Assembly (NCBI RefSeq): GCF_021155775.2
Contig: NC_060238.1
Location: forward strand, 4,140,001 to 4,204,000
Length of the DNA: 64,000 nucleotides
Direction of reading: 5' to 3'
Origin: Neodiprion pinetum
Taxonomy: Eukaryota; Arthropoda; Insecta; Hymenoptera; Diprionidae
The notes beneath the pieces were generated by a model. The model was not told the DNA's origin. It saw nothing but the letters and a program-made list of their open reading frames with translations, and searched no databases. Position 1 is the stretch's first letter, and every line of letters starts with the position of its first letter. The position numbers were made by a program, and so were the translations under genes. Shown piece by piece: positions 39,138 through 51,160 of the stretch.

Positions 39138-39730
39138 ATGGTTTCTAATTCTCGGAATTTCTCACTAATATGGCCGTTCAAGATCGAAACTTTACCAAAC
39201 TACGAGAGGCTTTCAAACTGGCAGTTCTTTCCGAGCACCGTAATGGCGCGATTTCGAGGCAGAACCAGTCGGAAGGACCTTTCGCCATCTTTGGCGAATC
39301 GCCGAAGGGCCGAATCTTGAGTCGATTATTTCACCTCAGTAAGAAGGCTGCGGCGGTACGCGTCCCGAACGTAAACCAGCATTAAACCCGACTATCCCCA
39401 TTTCTGTCCCATTTCTCGACCATTTCGAAGGCTTCTGCCACCGCAGATAGGAAAGCGGACATTCCCAATGCCCGGCTCTGGTTCCTTGGGGCTAAATTTC
39501 GGGGATATTCCATTACTCCTTGGCTATCGTCCCCTCGCCCTAGGCAGGGGAGGTGGAGGTATTGTAGGTACCTACCTAACCAACCGGCCTTCGGACGTAA
39601 CATGCGTATTCAACCGCGTGAATTGACCCGCTACGTCTAGGACAATTACTATAGCTCAGGCGTTACGCAACGCGTTGTTCTCCTGCCTTTCCGACGTGCT
39701 GAACCCAAATCCCCCATTTCGACGTGATCA
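39138..39730. other. Relatively G+C-rich island with a 71-codon open frame
   Basis: Base composition shifts clearly toward G+C here. An open frame at 39170-39385 on the plus strand starts MAVQDRNFTKLREAFKLAV and contains a GTAAGA donor-like site near 39341. I recognise no domain and no convincing acceptor, so it is not called a gene. It could be a conserved non-coding element, an old transposon piece or an unrecognised exon. Confidence 0.4.
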
Positions 39731-41086
39731 TTCTCTCAGTTGACGTCAGTTTTTAAACATATTTTGAAAAAATGACCCAACAGAAATTTAACGAAATGAT
39801 AGATATGGGCGGAAAAGGCTGCTTTGTTCGCAGATCGATGTTTTTGCGAAGGACACGGTGTGTCCTTTACTTCTGAAACCAAAAATGACGTCAGTTTTGA
39901 AATATTATTCAGAAAATCATTTGAATTAGTGATTAAACTTTACCACACAAGGACGAACGAATTATTCATTTTTTTTTTTTCTTCCTTTCTTTCTAAAACC
40001 GAAAATTTACCACAATTTTGGAACATGTTTGAGGAAATACTCCAAAACACACTCAAAACTTTACTGAAAAGTTTAAGGTAGAATTTTTTTCCAACCGTAG
40101 ATGATAATAATCGTGTAAAGAGCAATGTATCTTCTATTCTCAAAATAGAAATGCATGAAAAAAACATACGTGCTTTGATGATTCTCCATAAACTTCAATG
40201 TAAAAAGTCGTGTTATTCAATATATTTCAAAATTTACTGGATTCTACTGATAAAATTGAAAAATTGAACCAAAATATAATCGAATTGAACAAGCAAGCAC
40301 AATTCAACTCGTGCAAGAAACTAATTAAAATTAAATTTTATAAAAAAGGCAATAAAACAAACGAAAACCGATCAAGATTTTGCCGATTACACGTCGATGA
40401 ATACTTTCAGCGCTGGAAGGGAAGTACAGTTATAGCTTTATGGAAAACAAACAAGATGTGTGCGTGCGTTTTTTTTTTTTATTTTTTTTCCATTTTTCAC
40501 TTCACAAGTGCCCGGTTATCTTCGGTAGTTTAGAAGTTATCGGCTTCTTAAGTCTGGTAAAAAAGTCGTGAAACAAACCCGCGCCTTTGCGTATATTTTT
40601 TATGTCCCTTTACGTCCGGATATAAACTGAAAATGCGTTACACAGATAACAACCATTTCAGACATTCGCCGAGTATAACCATCACACTCGCTTCTTATGG
40701 GCGAGAAAACGCGCCATCTTGGTAGAATGTTGCACCGCTGCACCTGGCACTCGGAGCTTAAAGTCCGTTTTCAATTTTATCCTTACTATATCTCGGTATA
40801 ACTAAAATCAAACAGTCATAAGATCTAACAAAATTAATTTACGAACATGACGGATCGACGGAAACAGACTTTTGCGTTTTTGAATTCATGCGTAGTGAAC
40901 TTTTTTTTCTTTTCTTTTTTTTTCTTTCTTATCGTCATTGAAGAGATTTTTCAGCAAACTCGAGTTTTGTTTTCTGGAGCTTGAAACGAATCAACACCAT
41001 TTGAGTTTTTCTAACTTTTATTAAATTTGTCCAATTTTCATAACGATATAAACTTTTCTGCGAATTTTCGCGGTGGCGACGATAAG

Positions 41087-41110
41087 TCTCTCTCTCTCTC
41101 TTTTTTTTTG

Positions 41111-41144
<34 letters not shown>

Positions 41145-41150
41145 TCTCTC
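41087..41150. repeat. TC microsatellite
   Basis: Two (TC)n blocks separated by a run of T, about 64 bp in total. Confidence 0.9.
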
Positions 41151-41729
41151 GAACCTACGGGATGACACGAAAGTTCAATTATTTTTATCCGAGTTACGGA
41201 GTTGGCCATACCGAAGGGATGATGAAACAACGTTTGTTTTGAATTAAGGGAAGTATAAAGTAAATTTGACCACACACTTCATCAAATTAATTTCCAGGTC
41301 ACATCGCGTGTAATATCTTTCGCGTTGTAGATTTCACAACGTCGGAAAATCGCAGAGCTATATATCATGTATACGTATATACTTGCCTGCCTGCCGTTCC
41401 TCGAATTTACGATCTGAAACGAATTATTTTTCACTCAGCAATGTAAACAGCTGATACATATTTTCGAAACAGCAAACCAGACCATTTTCACCACACTTTC
41501 GTCCACAATGTAGGTTCTCACCTTCCTTCATATTTATTTTCAATTAAACTTCTCCTACCGTTGACGAAATCGAACTTCGTTCCGTTCCCACAGGGAAAAA
41601 CAAACATGGAAAAAGAAAACTGAAGTCGGGAATTTTTCGGGAAATATTATCTTGAATCCTGCAGCATGAAGCTATCGCCAAAAATTTATTATGGGATCTT
41701 TGACGGTCGTTAAGGATGTACCATCTCAA

Positions 41730-42345
41730 TCGGAAATGAATCTCATGGACAATATTTAACAATTTGTCATAAGAGAAAGAAAGGAAAACAATCATATGCA
41801 ACAAAGGTGATGAGAAAATTAAATATTGTTAATAATAATGGTAAAAATTTATCAATAAATTGTTGATACAAGACATTGTTCAACAAATTTTCAGGGAACG
41901 TTTTCTTTTGCCATGTGAAATGAATTTGTCGATTTTTCTGAATACACGTGAATTTCTAATGAATTTTTTCATTGTTTCGAAACTTCTAAATTTTGAATAT
42001 TGAGGAAAAATTGTGAAATTTGGATACATTTTCGTAAATACAGCCTTTACAAATTTTCGAAAACACAAGTTTCAAAATAATGAAAAAATTCTTTTCAAAT
42101 TCATTTGCATTCAGAAAAATCAACGAATTTATTTCACATGACAAAAGAAAACATTACTTGAAAATTGGTGAAACAATATTTTGTGTCAACAATTTATTAA
42201 CTTTGTGGCATTATTATTATTCAAACTTAATTTACTTATCGCCTTTATTGCGGTTGATTTTTTTTCAGTTATCTCTCTTATCACAAAATATTCAATATTG
42301 TCGAAGATGCTCAATTTTGGTTTATCGTGAGAATGTTTAGCCATT
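41730..42345. mobile_element. Foldback element family 2, copy 2
   Basis: Same architecture as 31490-32045. The left arm TTGTCGATTTTTCTGAATAC pairs with the right arm ATTCAGAAAAATCAACGAA, and GACAATATTTAACAATTTGT pairs with the segment near 42280. Arms total about 250 bp each. No transposase. Confidence 0.75.
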
Positions 42346-43544
42346 ACATTCCTGACAAAGTAAGAAATGTCAACACTTGAGAAGAAAAGGTTCGCGAAAA
42401 CTATTAATTTCAAAAAGATCTGTGTTTTCCCTTGTTGAGAAACGTTATCATTCGTAGCTTTTGCAATTTCTCCAGATACCATTTTGCCGTTTCCCTTGTG
42501 AGCTGTATTTCACCCCACTTGAATACTCCGAACTTCTTTTTAGCTTTGTTGTTTAATTCGTCGAAAATTTACTGTCGCCAGTTTTGTAGATACCTACATC
42601 GTTTAAACTTTACAATTCTTGGGTCTCATGGGGAAAAGCACAAGTGTTTCTATAATTTTCCCCTATAACGCCGAGTACAAGTATATATGTTACATACGAC
42701 GATATTATACGGGAGATTTATTCACGCGAAAACTTTGGGAAAAGTTTTTGTCACGGGCGTAATTATTGCTTCATAAAACTATTTACGAGGTTGAATGAGG
42801 TTCCTCTGAAACTCTATATCTATATGAAATTTTCGTTATGTGCCACAGCGCTCAAACGTGCGGACAGATTTATTGCCAAAGTTTCTCCATTTGAAACTGT
42901 ATTCCCTCCAATCGATTCCTTATTCCTTTGCTCAGCGATTCCCTATGCGGATTATAATTCATACCCGTGAATCCCGCATCGTTCGGTAAAAGCGTCACAT
43001 TTACTAATTATTAAAAAAAAAATTAAAATTCTCCGTTATTTTTCACTTTTAGAAGGCGTAGAATTTTTTTTTTTTTTCTACCAATTTCTTTCTCCTTTTC
43101 TACGAAATTTTTCCGCATTTTAAACAAAAGTCATATTACTGGTAATTATTGTAATAACAATAAGCTGAACCCAGAATTCAACCAAACTGTATGCGGAATT
43201 AGATTTTGAGATGAAACGTCGGAGAAAATTATATCCATAATTTTTAAAGGGGTTTAAATTGTTTTGCGATTGAGGGAAATTTTAGGAAACTTTGACGAGT
43301 GAAAAGATTCGGTTACTGAACCCGGAAAAAGTAGTCAAATTGGCTGAACGAAATAAAATATAGCACAAAAAGTGGATCGGTTCATTACAAAAAAATACGG
43401 AAACTATACAGCATGAATGTTGAAAAATACGAATCCCAATTGATTAAAAATACAATCAAACTTGCATTCAAAGACCCGCGGGTGTGGTTATACCTCGAAA
43501 AAAAATCGCCGGAGGATTTAAATTGTGTATCGTGAATGTAACAC

Positions 43545-43587
43545 TGGTGGCAGCGGTGGGATACGATCCCACGGCTACGAAGAGACC
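43545..43587 (-). other. tRNA-Leu-derived 3' fragment including CCA
   Basis: Read on the minus strand, this is the variable-arm end, T-arm and acceptor strand of a leucine tRNA followed by CCA. It has TCTCTTCG, then the 5-bp T-stem GTGGG/CCCAC around ATCGTAT, then CGCTGCCACCA. From known eukaryotic tRNA-Leu genes, GTGGGTTCGAATCCCAC followed by CGCTGCCA is expected, so the match is close. The anticodon, D arm and 5' acceptor are absent, so it is not a functional tRNA gene. CCA is added after transcription in eukaryotes, so the sequence came from a mature tRNA or is a retroelement primer-binding region. Confidence 0.65.
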
Positions 43588-43880
43588 ATATCCGGAAAAC
43601 GATATCGAGTATTTAAATTGTATGTTGAAAATAACATACCATCAAATCGAATCTCGATTCCTCTGTGAGTTAAAAGCGTTGAACGAATTCAAGAGCAATA
43701 TTTTCATAAAAAGGATAACTAGACGCAATCTTATCAAGCCTTGACGTTTCGTTAAATTACAAATTGCCATCATCGGTTCTATAACTGCAGAAACTAAAAT
43801 CAGTTATCGGTAGAAAAAATTATGATTCATACTTACAGTGAGTTGTTTTGCTAATTCTAGATAATAATTAGTTATATATT

Positions 43881-43908
43881 GTTGTTATTATTATTATTAT
43901 TATTATTG
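43881..43908. repeat. TTA microsatellite
   Basis: (TTA)n of about seven units with TTG ends. Confidence 0.85.
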
Positions 43909-44312
43909 TTAAAAAATTAACCACGATAAGCTCAATTGGGACGATTTTTCGGAAAAATGTTAACGTTTTCACCACTGTAACTCTTTACACGTTAGGCCTA
44001 CAAAAAAAAGTGTTGTTTGAAGAAGAAAACGTGGAAAGTTGCCCTTTTTCAAATTTTTACCAGACACTTTTATCGTAGAATCAACCGTTGTGGACTTATT
44101 TTGAGAAAATACATTTTTTTGTACCTTTAATACAATATGATGGATCCCCCCCACCCCCCAAAGTCAAAAATTTGGATTTTTTATCGGGCCCTGAAACTGA
44201 ATAACATAAATCAAAATCATCTCTACCCCACCTTTTGTGGGGCAAAGGCCTTTTTTAGTCCCTATTGACTGGGATGACTCCTACAAAGGCTGTAATTATT
44301 ATTCCCGAAGAC

Positions 44313-44575
44313 GAGGACTTTATCCACCGAGGATTTGAACGAAAATATACTGAAGAATACTTGATTTATCGAGAATTTGAACGAAAACGTACTAAAAAAT
44401 ACTTTATTCGCCTAGAAATTGAACGAAAATATACTGAAAATACTTTATCAAGCGAGGATTTCAACGAAAGTATGCTGAAAATACTTTATTGACCGAGAAT
44501 TTGAAAGAAAAAATAGTGAAAAATACTTTATCGAGCGAGGATTTGAAGGAAATTATACCGAAAAATACTATATTC
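44313..44575 (+). repeat. Minisatellite with about 42-bp unit, six copies
   Basis: The unit resembles TTTATCGAGCGAGGATTTGA followed by ACGAAAATATACTGAAAAATAC. Successive copies start near 44320, 44362, 44404, 44447, 44489 and 44532. The unit length is a multiple of three, so an open frame at 44265-44492 shows a 14-residue repeat (GFERKYTEEY, then EFERKRTKKY). No start context or splice support makes it a gene. Confidence 0.8.
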
Positions 44576-44579
44576 CCTT

Positions 44580-44880
44580 TCCAATTTCGCGGAAGCAGAG
44601 GCGCCGTTTCACCCGCATGAGCGTCTTTCCTCCCTAAGAAAATCCTCGGGGCGGCAAAGGGACTGCGGGTGAATCACCCTGGTGCTCTTGTGTCAGGGAG
44701 ATAGGGCGGCCAGTAGCACAGAAGCATTTGTCACTGGATCTTCCGCGAGGATGCTCTTCTCCTCAGGACAGATCAGGCCGTTGCCTGGAAGTGATCCTGC
44801 CAGGCCGAGAAAAGCTCCGAGTAGTCCTTGGGTCACTCGGGGCGACGATTTCAAGTCCAAGAGGGGTTAACGATTTTCTC
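44580..44880. other. Relatively G+C-rich island after the 42-bp minisatellite
   Basis: Composition is clearly richer in G+C than the surroundings, with blocks such as GGATCTTCCGCGAGG and GTCACTCGGGGCGACG. No domain was recognised in any frame. It may be a transposon remnant or conserved non-coding DNA. Confidence 0.35.
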
Positions 44881-47482
44881 TGAGGAATCGTTTTCCCGCA
44901 AAATTTGGTGAAATTGTTCGAATGTCCTTTTTAGATCCTTCCCGGGAGTCCCGAGAATTGATTTTAATTCTCCTGCTAGGACGGAATGAATGCTTCTATT
45001 CAACGTTTCCGGGGCTACGATATCTCGGAGGTATAAATCAGCGGGTCTTCAACGTGACTACAAAATAATGTGGCAACTAGAACAGAATGAAAATGTTTCT
45101 CGAGGGAATATGAAATTCCACATCGGATGCAACCCGGGCATAATAACAAGAGAGCTTAATTAGTTCACAAGATGCAATATTTCAAAGGCTTTCTGCAACG
45201 CGGTAAGTCGGATAGAAAAGTAGAGTACTTTTGTTTAACATTAAAAAGTTCCTGGTATGATTTCCAGAGAGAAATTGTTAAATGAAGAAAATATACGTAC
45301 TGCAATCGCTTTGGAGAATTTATGTCTTGATGAAATTTTCAAACAACTTTCTTCATAATTCCATGCGATTATGATACAACTTTTAGCGGAACAATAGAAA
45401 ATGAGAAAATATCACCGTAACAACTTTGTATACATATACATTATACATCGTACATTGAACAATAGTTTATTCATCTGACTAAGATTTTTTGCTGGGGGTA
45501 AATAATTGGAAATAGGGATATAAAATTCAAAACGAAGCAGCGATTAATCACATTTTCTACGCCGAGTGATTTTTCTTCTTCCGTGTCGAGAAAAAAAATT
45601 TCAAACGCGACTTTTCCGAATATCACTAGTCGATAAATATGACTCTTTGCGAATTTGTGGGTGAAACAGTTTTTTTTTTTTACAACTGATCGAAATCACG
45701 AATGGTAAAAATTGAGAAAAAAAAAACTGATTTCATCTACCCACAATTTGTACATATTTTTACGTAAAGACGGTAAGCCAGAGATGAAATTTAATAGATT
45801 TTGGGTGAAGTTAGAGCTTTCAAACTTTCGAGTAATCGTATAACTTGGACCGAACCGCATCAACGCTTGATTTATGCAAACTCGGCGAAGATGAGCGCAC
45901 TTTAGTTGAAGTTAGCTCAACATGTTTCGGATGGTAAGTAAATTCGATTGGTACTTTGGGACCGTATCGATCGGTTGTCGTCTCACAGTTATTTCCGTAA
46001 CAATTAATACCGACAACAATGGCCGTGTGATAAAATTTAATAACCATACAGTACCGTATTGAGTATACATAAAAGTATGAGTAAAAAATTTTTTATCGAA
46101 AAATTCGGGAACGCGAAGGATACTCTGGGATTTTTTACTACACTATATATGCTTGATTCGAGATTACTTTGGTGGTTATAATAATAACTGGTCAATTCTC
46201 TTAGTAGTCATATTTACTGCTGAAATAACAATACCTGTTGGCTTTTACGGTCAATTAATGGGAACACATTAAAACACTTTAACAAAAGAGAGGGAAAATC
46301 CGCCATGAATCAGGCTAGGAAACTGTTAGCGAGCCGTTTACACGTTCAAACCTTGCCAGATACCCGGGCTAAAGGAAATAAATCTAATCAACCACTAATC
46401 GTGGTTTTCCTTAACTTGACTTAACGAGATGCCGTAGCCTGACAACATTATTCTCTGGTAATATAGGAGGCTGGATCCTATTAGCAATATGTTTTCAACT
46501 GCGAACCGTTCTCCTTTATACACCGAACACCAGCCAGCAACATCGCAACTGGAATTTTAATTATTCGAAACAAGAGAAAACGTTACGTTACTGGTAATGA
46601 TATCCTGGATGTGCTGTAAAATTTCATACTTTGATAACACAGGTCTGCAATCAAAAAAACTGCACAGGTCTTTTTTTTTATATCGTTTCTTACAGATTTT
46701 TAGTCACTGCAACCGGGGAAACTACTCTAAAAATTATATCAAGTAGGGTTTTTTTCTTGAACTCGTGTTCGTAGTTTCATTCAGAGTGAAACTAACGTTC
46801 ACCTTGAAATGTGGTATCCTGTTATTGATTTTAAAAATCCTATGCAAAAGTGATTTCTTACTTCCGTTTAGTATGTATTAGAGTGAGACTTGAAAATAAA
46901 TACAAACAGGGAAACAGAAAATGGAAAGCGAAAAGAATGAGCACAGAAAAGAATGTTAAGTACATTTCGTGAAGCGATTGTTTGTTTAATTTTATAAGAA
47001 ACATCGTTTGGTTCATTGTAATGAAATGGTGGTTTCTTTCATTATTGTTACTTGTTTTTTATGCAAACATCTTGTATTTTGAAAAAATAATTCACGCCAT
47101 GGAAGGAAATGGAAGTAATTTTTGGATTCAGCACAATGGTGAACATAATATTTACCAAAAACATCCCACGCAGCTGAAGTGACATACTTTTTTCCAGACC
47201 TACGTAATTTCTCATCCGTTACAACAAACTCCTCGAGTCAAACTTGAAATTAACACTGAGCCTGATTCCAGCGCACGGAACATATTACACTTCCATCATA
47301 TCGTAATCTTCAATGTCAATTTATTGAACAAACTAGGCGATATTGGACACCGCGATTAAGCTCAATATAATTGATTGAAATACTGTTACCCTTATCAGAT
47401 TTAAGCTTTGGCTTAAATTATACCTTGAGCGGTGAACTAAGCTGGGTATAATTCAATTCGGTTGCCGGAAACGTTTCATCCG

Positions 47483-47497
47483 TGGCAGCGGTGGGAT
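47483..47497 (+). other. Primer-binding-site-like tRNA-Leu complement
   Basis: TGGCAGCGGTGGGAT is complementary to the 3' acceptor and T-stem of tRNA-Leu (without CCA). The same word occurs in the tRNA-Leu-derived fragment at 43545. No LTR or polyprotein was seen nearby. It may be a solo remnant of a Leu-primed retroelement. Confidence 0.35.
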
Positions 47498-49689
47498 AGA
47501 AACAAAGCAATTTTCTTTTGTTTTTAACGACTACTGGATCAATTTCAGTCGATGAAGATAAAACTAGTTTTTCTCGTCACAGATATGAATTCAAGGATAT
47601 GGGTTTTGTGGTTCGAAAACTTCATAAACACGCACAGAGAGAGGGGAAATACGATGCTCCGAAACAATTCAAGGATGGTGAAGAGAGCGAGGAGAAGAAA
47701 TGCGGAATCCTTTCATTCAGTCACAGTGCTTTGACCCAGAGCAATAGAAAAATAGATTCCCCGGACTGTCGGACCGCTGTGTCGCGTCCGGTGTATCACG
47801 CAGAGTCTCATAAACATGCTGGCAATCCGAAGTTGGCTCGGTCCTGACTCCCAAACCCCGCCGGATTCCTCCGAGAAAACAAGATCAAAAATATCCTACC
47901 ACCCTTTTACCCCCTGAGGATTCCTCGGTTATCCTCCACTGTTAGCTGCTACTAGCAAAGTGCTGCAGTTTTCGTCGTAGTATCGCTTTGGCAGGGAATT
48001 GATTCCGCTCGGGTAAAACCATGCCAAGTGATTCGAAACGGAGGAGAAAAATGTTCGCTGATTTTCCTACCGAGAGAAAATTGAAAACCTAATTTTTCCA
48101 CGATTTAATCACATCTGTGAATGTTTCAAAATTCTTGTATACCAAGTTGAAATTTGATCAAACATTATCTCGAAATCTCGTTATTACATTTACGTTTTTT
48201 CGATTTTGGAAAAATTATATCTAATAAAAAAAAGAAAAAAAAAAAAAAACAAACAAATGCCGGCTTAAGGGAGAGATCAACTTTTTTTTTCTTGGTTAAA
48301 TTAGTCACGTTTTTTCTTATTTTCTTAGTGAAAAAACTATACAACGGATCAATGCGAAATTTGGCATGTGGATTTATTCATCTCTCATCTATTCGGAAAT
48401 AGATTAAAAATCATTTTCCATCATCCTTCCAAAAATACGCTTTCCACCCCCCTCGACCTGCGATGATCCCCAGTTGACGCTGTGCATGATTTGAGTCTTC
48501 TCATTAATCCTGCAACGAAAACCCAAGAACAATGTAGTTTACACACGTGTAGCTATCGTTTGACGAAAACAAAGCAACACGTTGCATGTGTTTTTGATTT
48601 TTTACAAAAAGATCGATCGATTTTTTTTTCTTTTTTTGGATCAATCGATATTTTCAATTCAAAACATCATTGTGAGTAGATAAGAAATAAATAAATCCAC
48701 ATGGCAAAGTTTGCATTCATCCGTTGCGTAATTTCTTCACCAGAAAATAGAGAGACAAAAAAGACAAGCTTAGCGAAAGCAAAAGGAAATCACGTCCTTG
48801 ATTATTCGCGAAATTCAAAACACGTGTGATATTTTTGGTAGTTCAAGTTTTTAGTACAGATCTGAGATTAAATATTGGAAAAAATGTTTTAAAAAAATTT
48901 AGTGAAGTTTAAAAAGCCTTGACTTGAATTTCTGACCAACGGAAATATTCATCTTTTGAATGTTGTACAGTTTTCAACTAGTCATGGGATTCAATCTATG
49001 CGGATATTACAAGTCACAGTTTTCCGAACCACAATCCTGGCGGAAAACTCTTGGAGAAATTCTTTTGCAGCTCGTTGTTCAGGGGAGCAAGAAGCATGTC
49101 GAGAATCACGTAGGTGGGAAGTGGCATCCTATCCATTCGCCCTACAGATATTTCCGCGCATTCTATAACGTTTGGAATTCCTCTAGGGAGCCAATACTTG
49201 GATAGATCGAACGCTCATGGACGTTGTGAGGCAAACTATTTGCGATTCAAAATCGCGGAGTGCAGTGTTTTCACTAGAAAAAGTAGCCCAAGATTTCCGG
49301 AAGGAAAGTTTTTGCCCGCTGTCACGAATCGTCGCGGTGCTTTTCGTTTTTATACTTACATTTGAAGAAAAACTGTCCGCAATGCGAATTCAGCGTCACG
49401 AAAATAGTCGTGGAAGTTTCAGCTTCTCGAATTCCGATGACTTATTTGGAATCACGAAAGCTCGGCGATGTGTGAATGTTTTTTTTTCAATTCTAATTCA
49501 GGTGAAGAAGACACTTGTGATTTTTTTATTTTTTTGTGACAATCTAATTTTATATCGACGATTCACGAATCTGGCTTTCATCACTGGAGGGTGTAGAATT
49601 ATTTTCAATCATGATTGCACATCGATCCTGTTTTCGAAAATCACTATATAAATCCGGATATCATTTTTTTTTTTTTCTTTTTGTTTCAG

Positions 49690-49800
49690 TTCCACCGTCG
49701 AAGCCGATAATCTACGATGCGAAGAGACGTGACATGAGCAAGCTACTCGAGGCTTACGCGGAGGGCGCTAATCTGACTCTGGTCTGCGAAGTTCACGGAG
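49690..49800 (+). CDS. Sidestep-family Ig protein, exon for start of Ig domain 2
   Basis: This 111-bp internal exon continues the gene begun at 19060. With the G carried over from the previous exon it reads VPPSKPIIYDAKRRD, the linker and first strand of Ig domain 2, then LLEAYAEGANLTLVCEVHG. The cysteine in LTLVCEV is the first of the Ig2 disulfide pair, and EGANLTLVC is the usual strand-B pattern. The acceptor is a long T tract ending TTTGTTTCAG. The donor is GGAG|GTAAGG and leaves a single G (phase 1), which joins GA of the exon at 57884 to make glycine. PPxxPxI after a TVI-type strand is how the Ig1-Ig2 junction looks in Side proteins. Both flanking introns are phase 1, so this exon is a symmetric module, although it carries only part of a domain and could not be skipped without breaking Ig2. 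The upstream intron is about 30.4 kb and the downstream one about 8.1 kb. Confidence 0.88.
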
Positions 49801-50799
49801 GTAAGGAAGCGTTTTTTTTTTTCTTTCTTCCCCTCTTATCACGAATTTTCGTCCTTGGAGAATAAATCCCTATCCAAATTAAAAGGGGAGGGGGTGTTAC
49901 TGCTTGGAAGATCTAAAATCATACCCATTTGTAGGAGTTTTTTTCTTTAAAGAAAATGAAAACATTTGAATATACAAAGAGGCGAAAAAAAGTTTTGAAA
50001 ATAAGTATGAACTTGGATCCGGAAATTGGATTTAAAAAAAATCCATACCGAGTGAAAGACGATTAGTGGTGTGAAAAAAGGATGTACGAATTGGTGAATT
50101 AATTTATAAAACGGCTTGGAGATTATTCCGAGAACCTTGAAGCGAAGGATTTCAGGCATCACAGAGTCACGGAGTATTGCCACTAATTACTCAAGCGGGT
50201 AATTATGCCCGAGGCGCCATTAGTGGAAATGCCAGCTGCCGGGATGTGGGAGGTGGCAGAGCGTTTCGATAGATGTTTCGATGCTCCTGGCTCAGAGGGA
50301 TGAAAATAATCGGGGCAAAGCCAAGGCTGGTATTTTCAAAAGCCATTTATGTGAGAGCTAAGGAATCCGTCACACTCGATCAATTTACTCGTACAATAAT
50401 TTCATATTTTTAACCTTCGTATTCACGCGTCAGATGCCGTAACTAATAACAAAGAGTGCTCTTATGGTCGCTGTGCGGTGCAGCGAGTGACATTCGTGTC
50501 AGTATTTTCCGGAGAGACGGGATGAATGAAAAAGAAGAAAAAGAATTTAAAAAAAATGTTCTCTCGTCGATATTCGAGCAACAGAATAGAAGCAACAAGA
50601 ATTTTTCGATTATGCCACGTTTTTATTCCTAACCGAAGTCATCCGTCGGGTTGATCGAGGTTTTATCATAAAGGAAATATCATCGAGTCATTCTGTATGG
50701 AAATTCATTCGAGTTGGGTTAAATTTTTCGATTACACTTACATTTTTCCTTATAAATGATTCAAGATCGTTGAGAGATTATTCGCTATGCATAGACGTG

Positions 50800-51160
50800 C
50801 ACTGATTACAATTACGATGGTCATAAATTGATAACAATGATTACAGGGATTATAGAAAGTTTGCAAAGATTGTAAAGATTGTCAGTTGTTGCGAGAATTA
50901 CACAGATTACAAACGGTTACAGAGATTTCAAGGATTATAAAAAATTGCAAAGACTACAAACGGTTACAGAGATTGCAAAAAAAAAAAAATAAATGAAAAT
51001 TACACGCATTGCAAATATTACAAAGATTACTGGGGATTAAAAATATCACATATGATTGTAAAGAGATTACAGAAAAGATAACAAAGAATATATCGAAGAT
51101 TTGAGCGAATACTGAAGAGTTCAAGGAACACAAAAGATTACAAAGAATACATCAGATTAT
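50800..51160 (+). repeat. Degenerate GATTACAAA short-unit repeat
   Basis: Words such as GATTACAAACGGTTACAGAG, GATTGCAAAGA and AAAGATTACAAAGAATAC recur every 10-12 bp or multiples of this. A 20-bp piece, ACAAACGGTTACAGAGATT, occurs twice. Confidence 0.7.

Larger units (their letters stand above)
19263..49689. other. Large intron (about 30.4 kb) between Ig1 and Ig2 exons
   Basis: The intron runs from the GTGAGT donor after 19262 to the TTTCAG acceptor before 49690. It holds MITEs, foldback elements, satellites and several relatively G+C-rich islands listed separately. No exon with clear homology was recognised inside it. Stretches 19600-21060, 22750-25170, 29200-31480, 32960-35590, 36900-38450, 39800-41700, 42700-43540 and 44900-49680 otherwise show no structure beyond homopolymers and short degenerate repeats. 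Confidence 0.85.

Noticed and set aside
47518..47847. 109-codon plus-strand open frame after the tRNA-Leu-like site
   Set aside because: Charged composition but no similarity to retroelement proteins or other families that I recognise.
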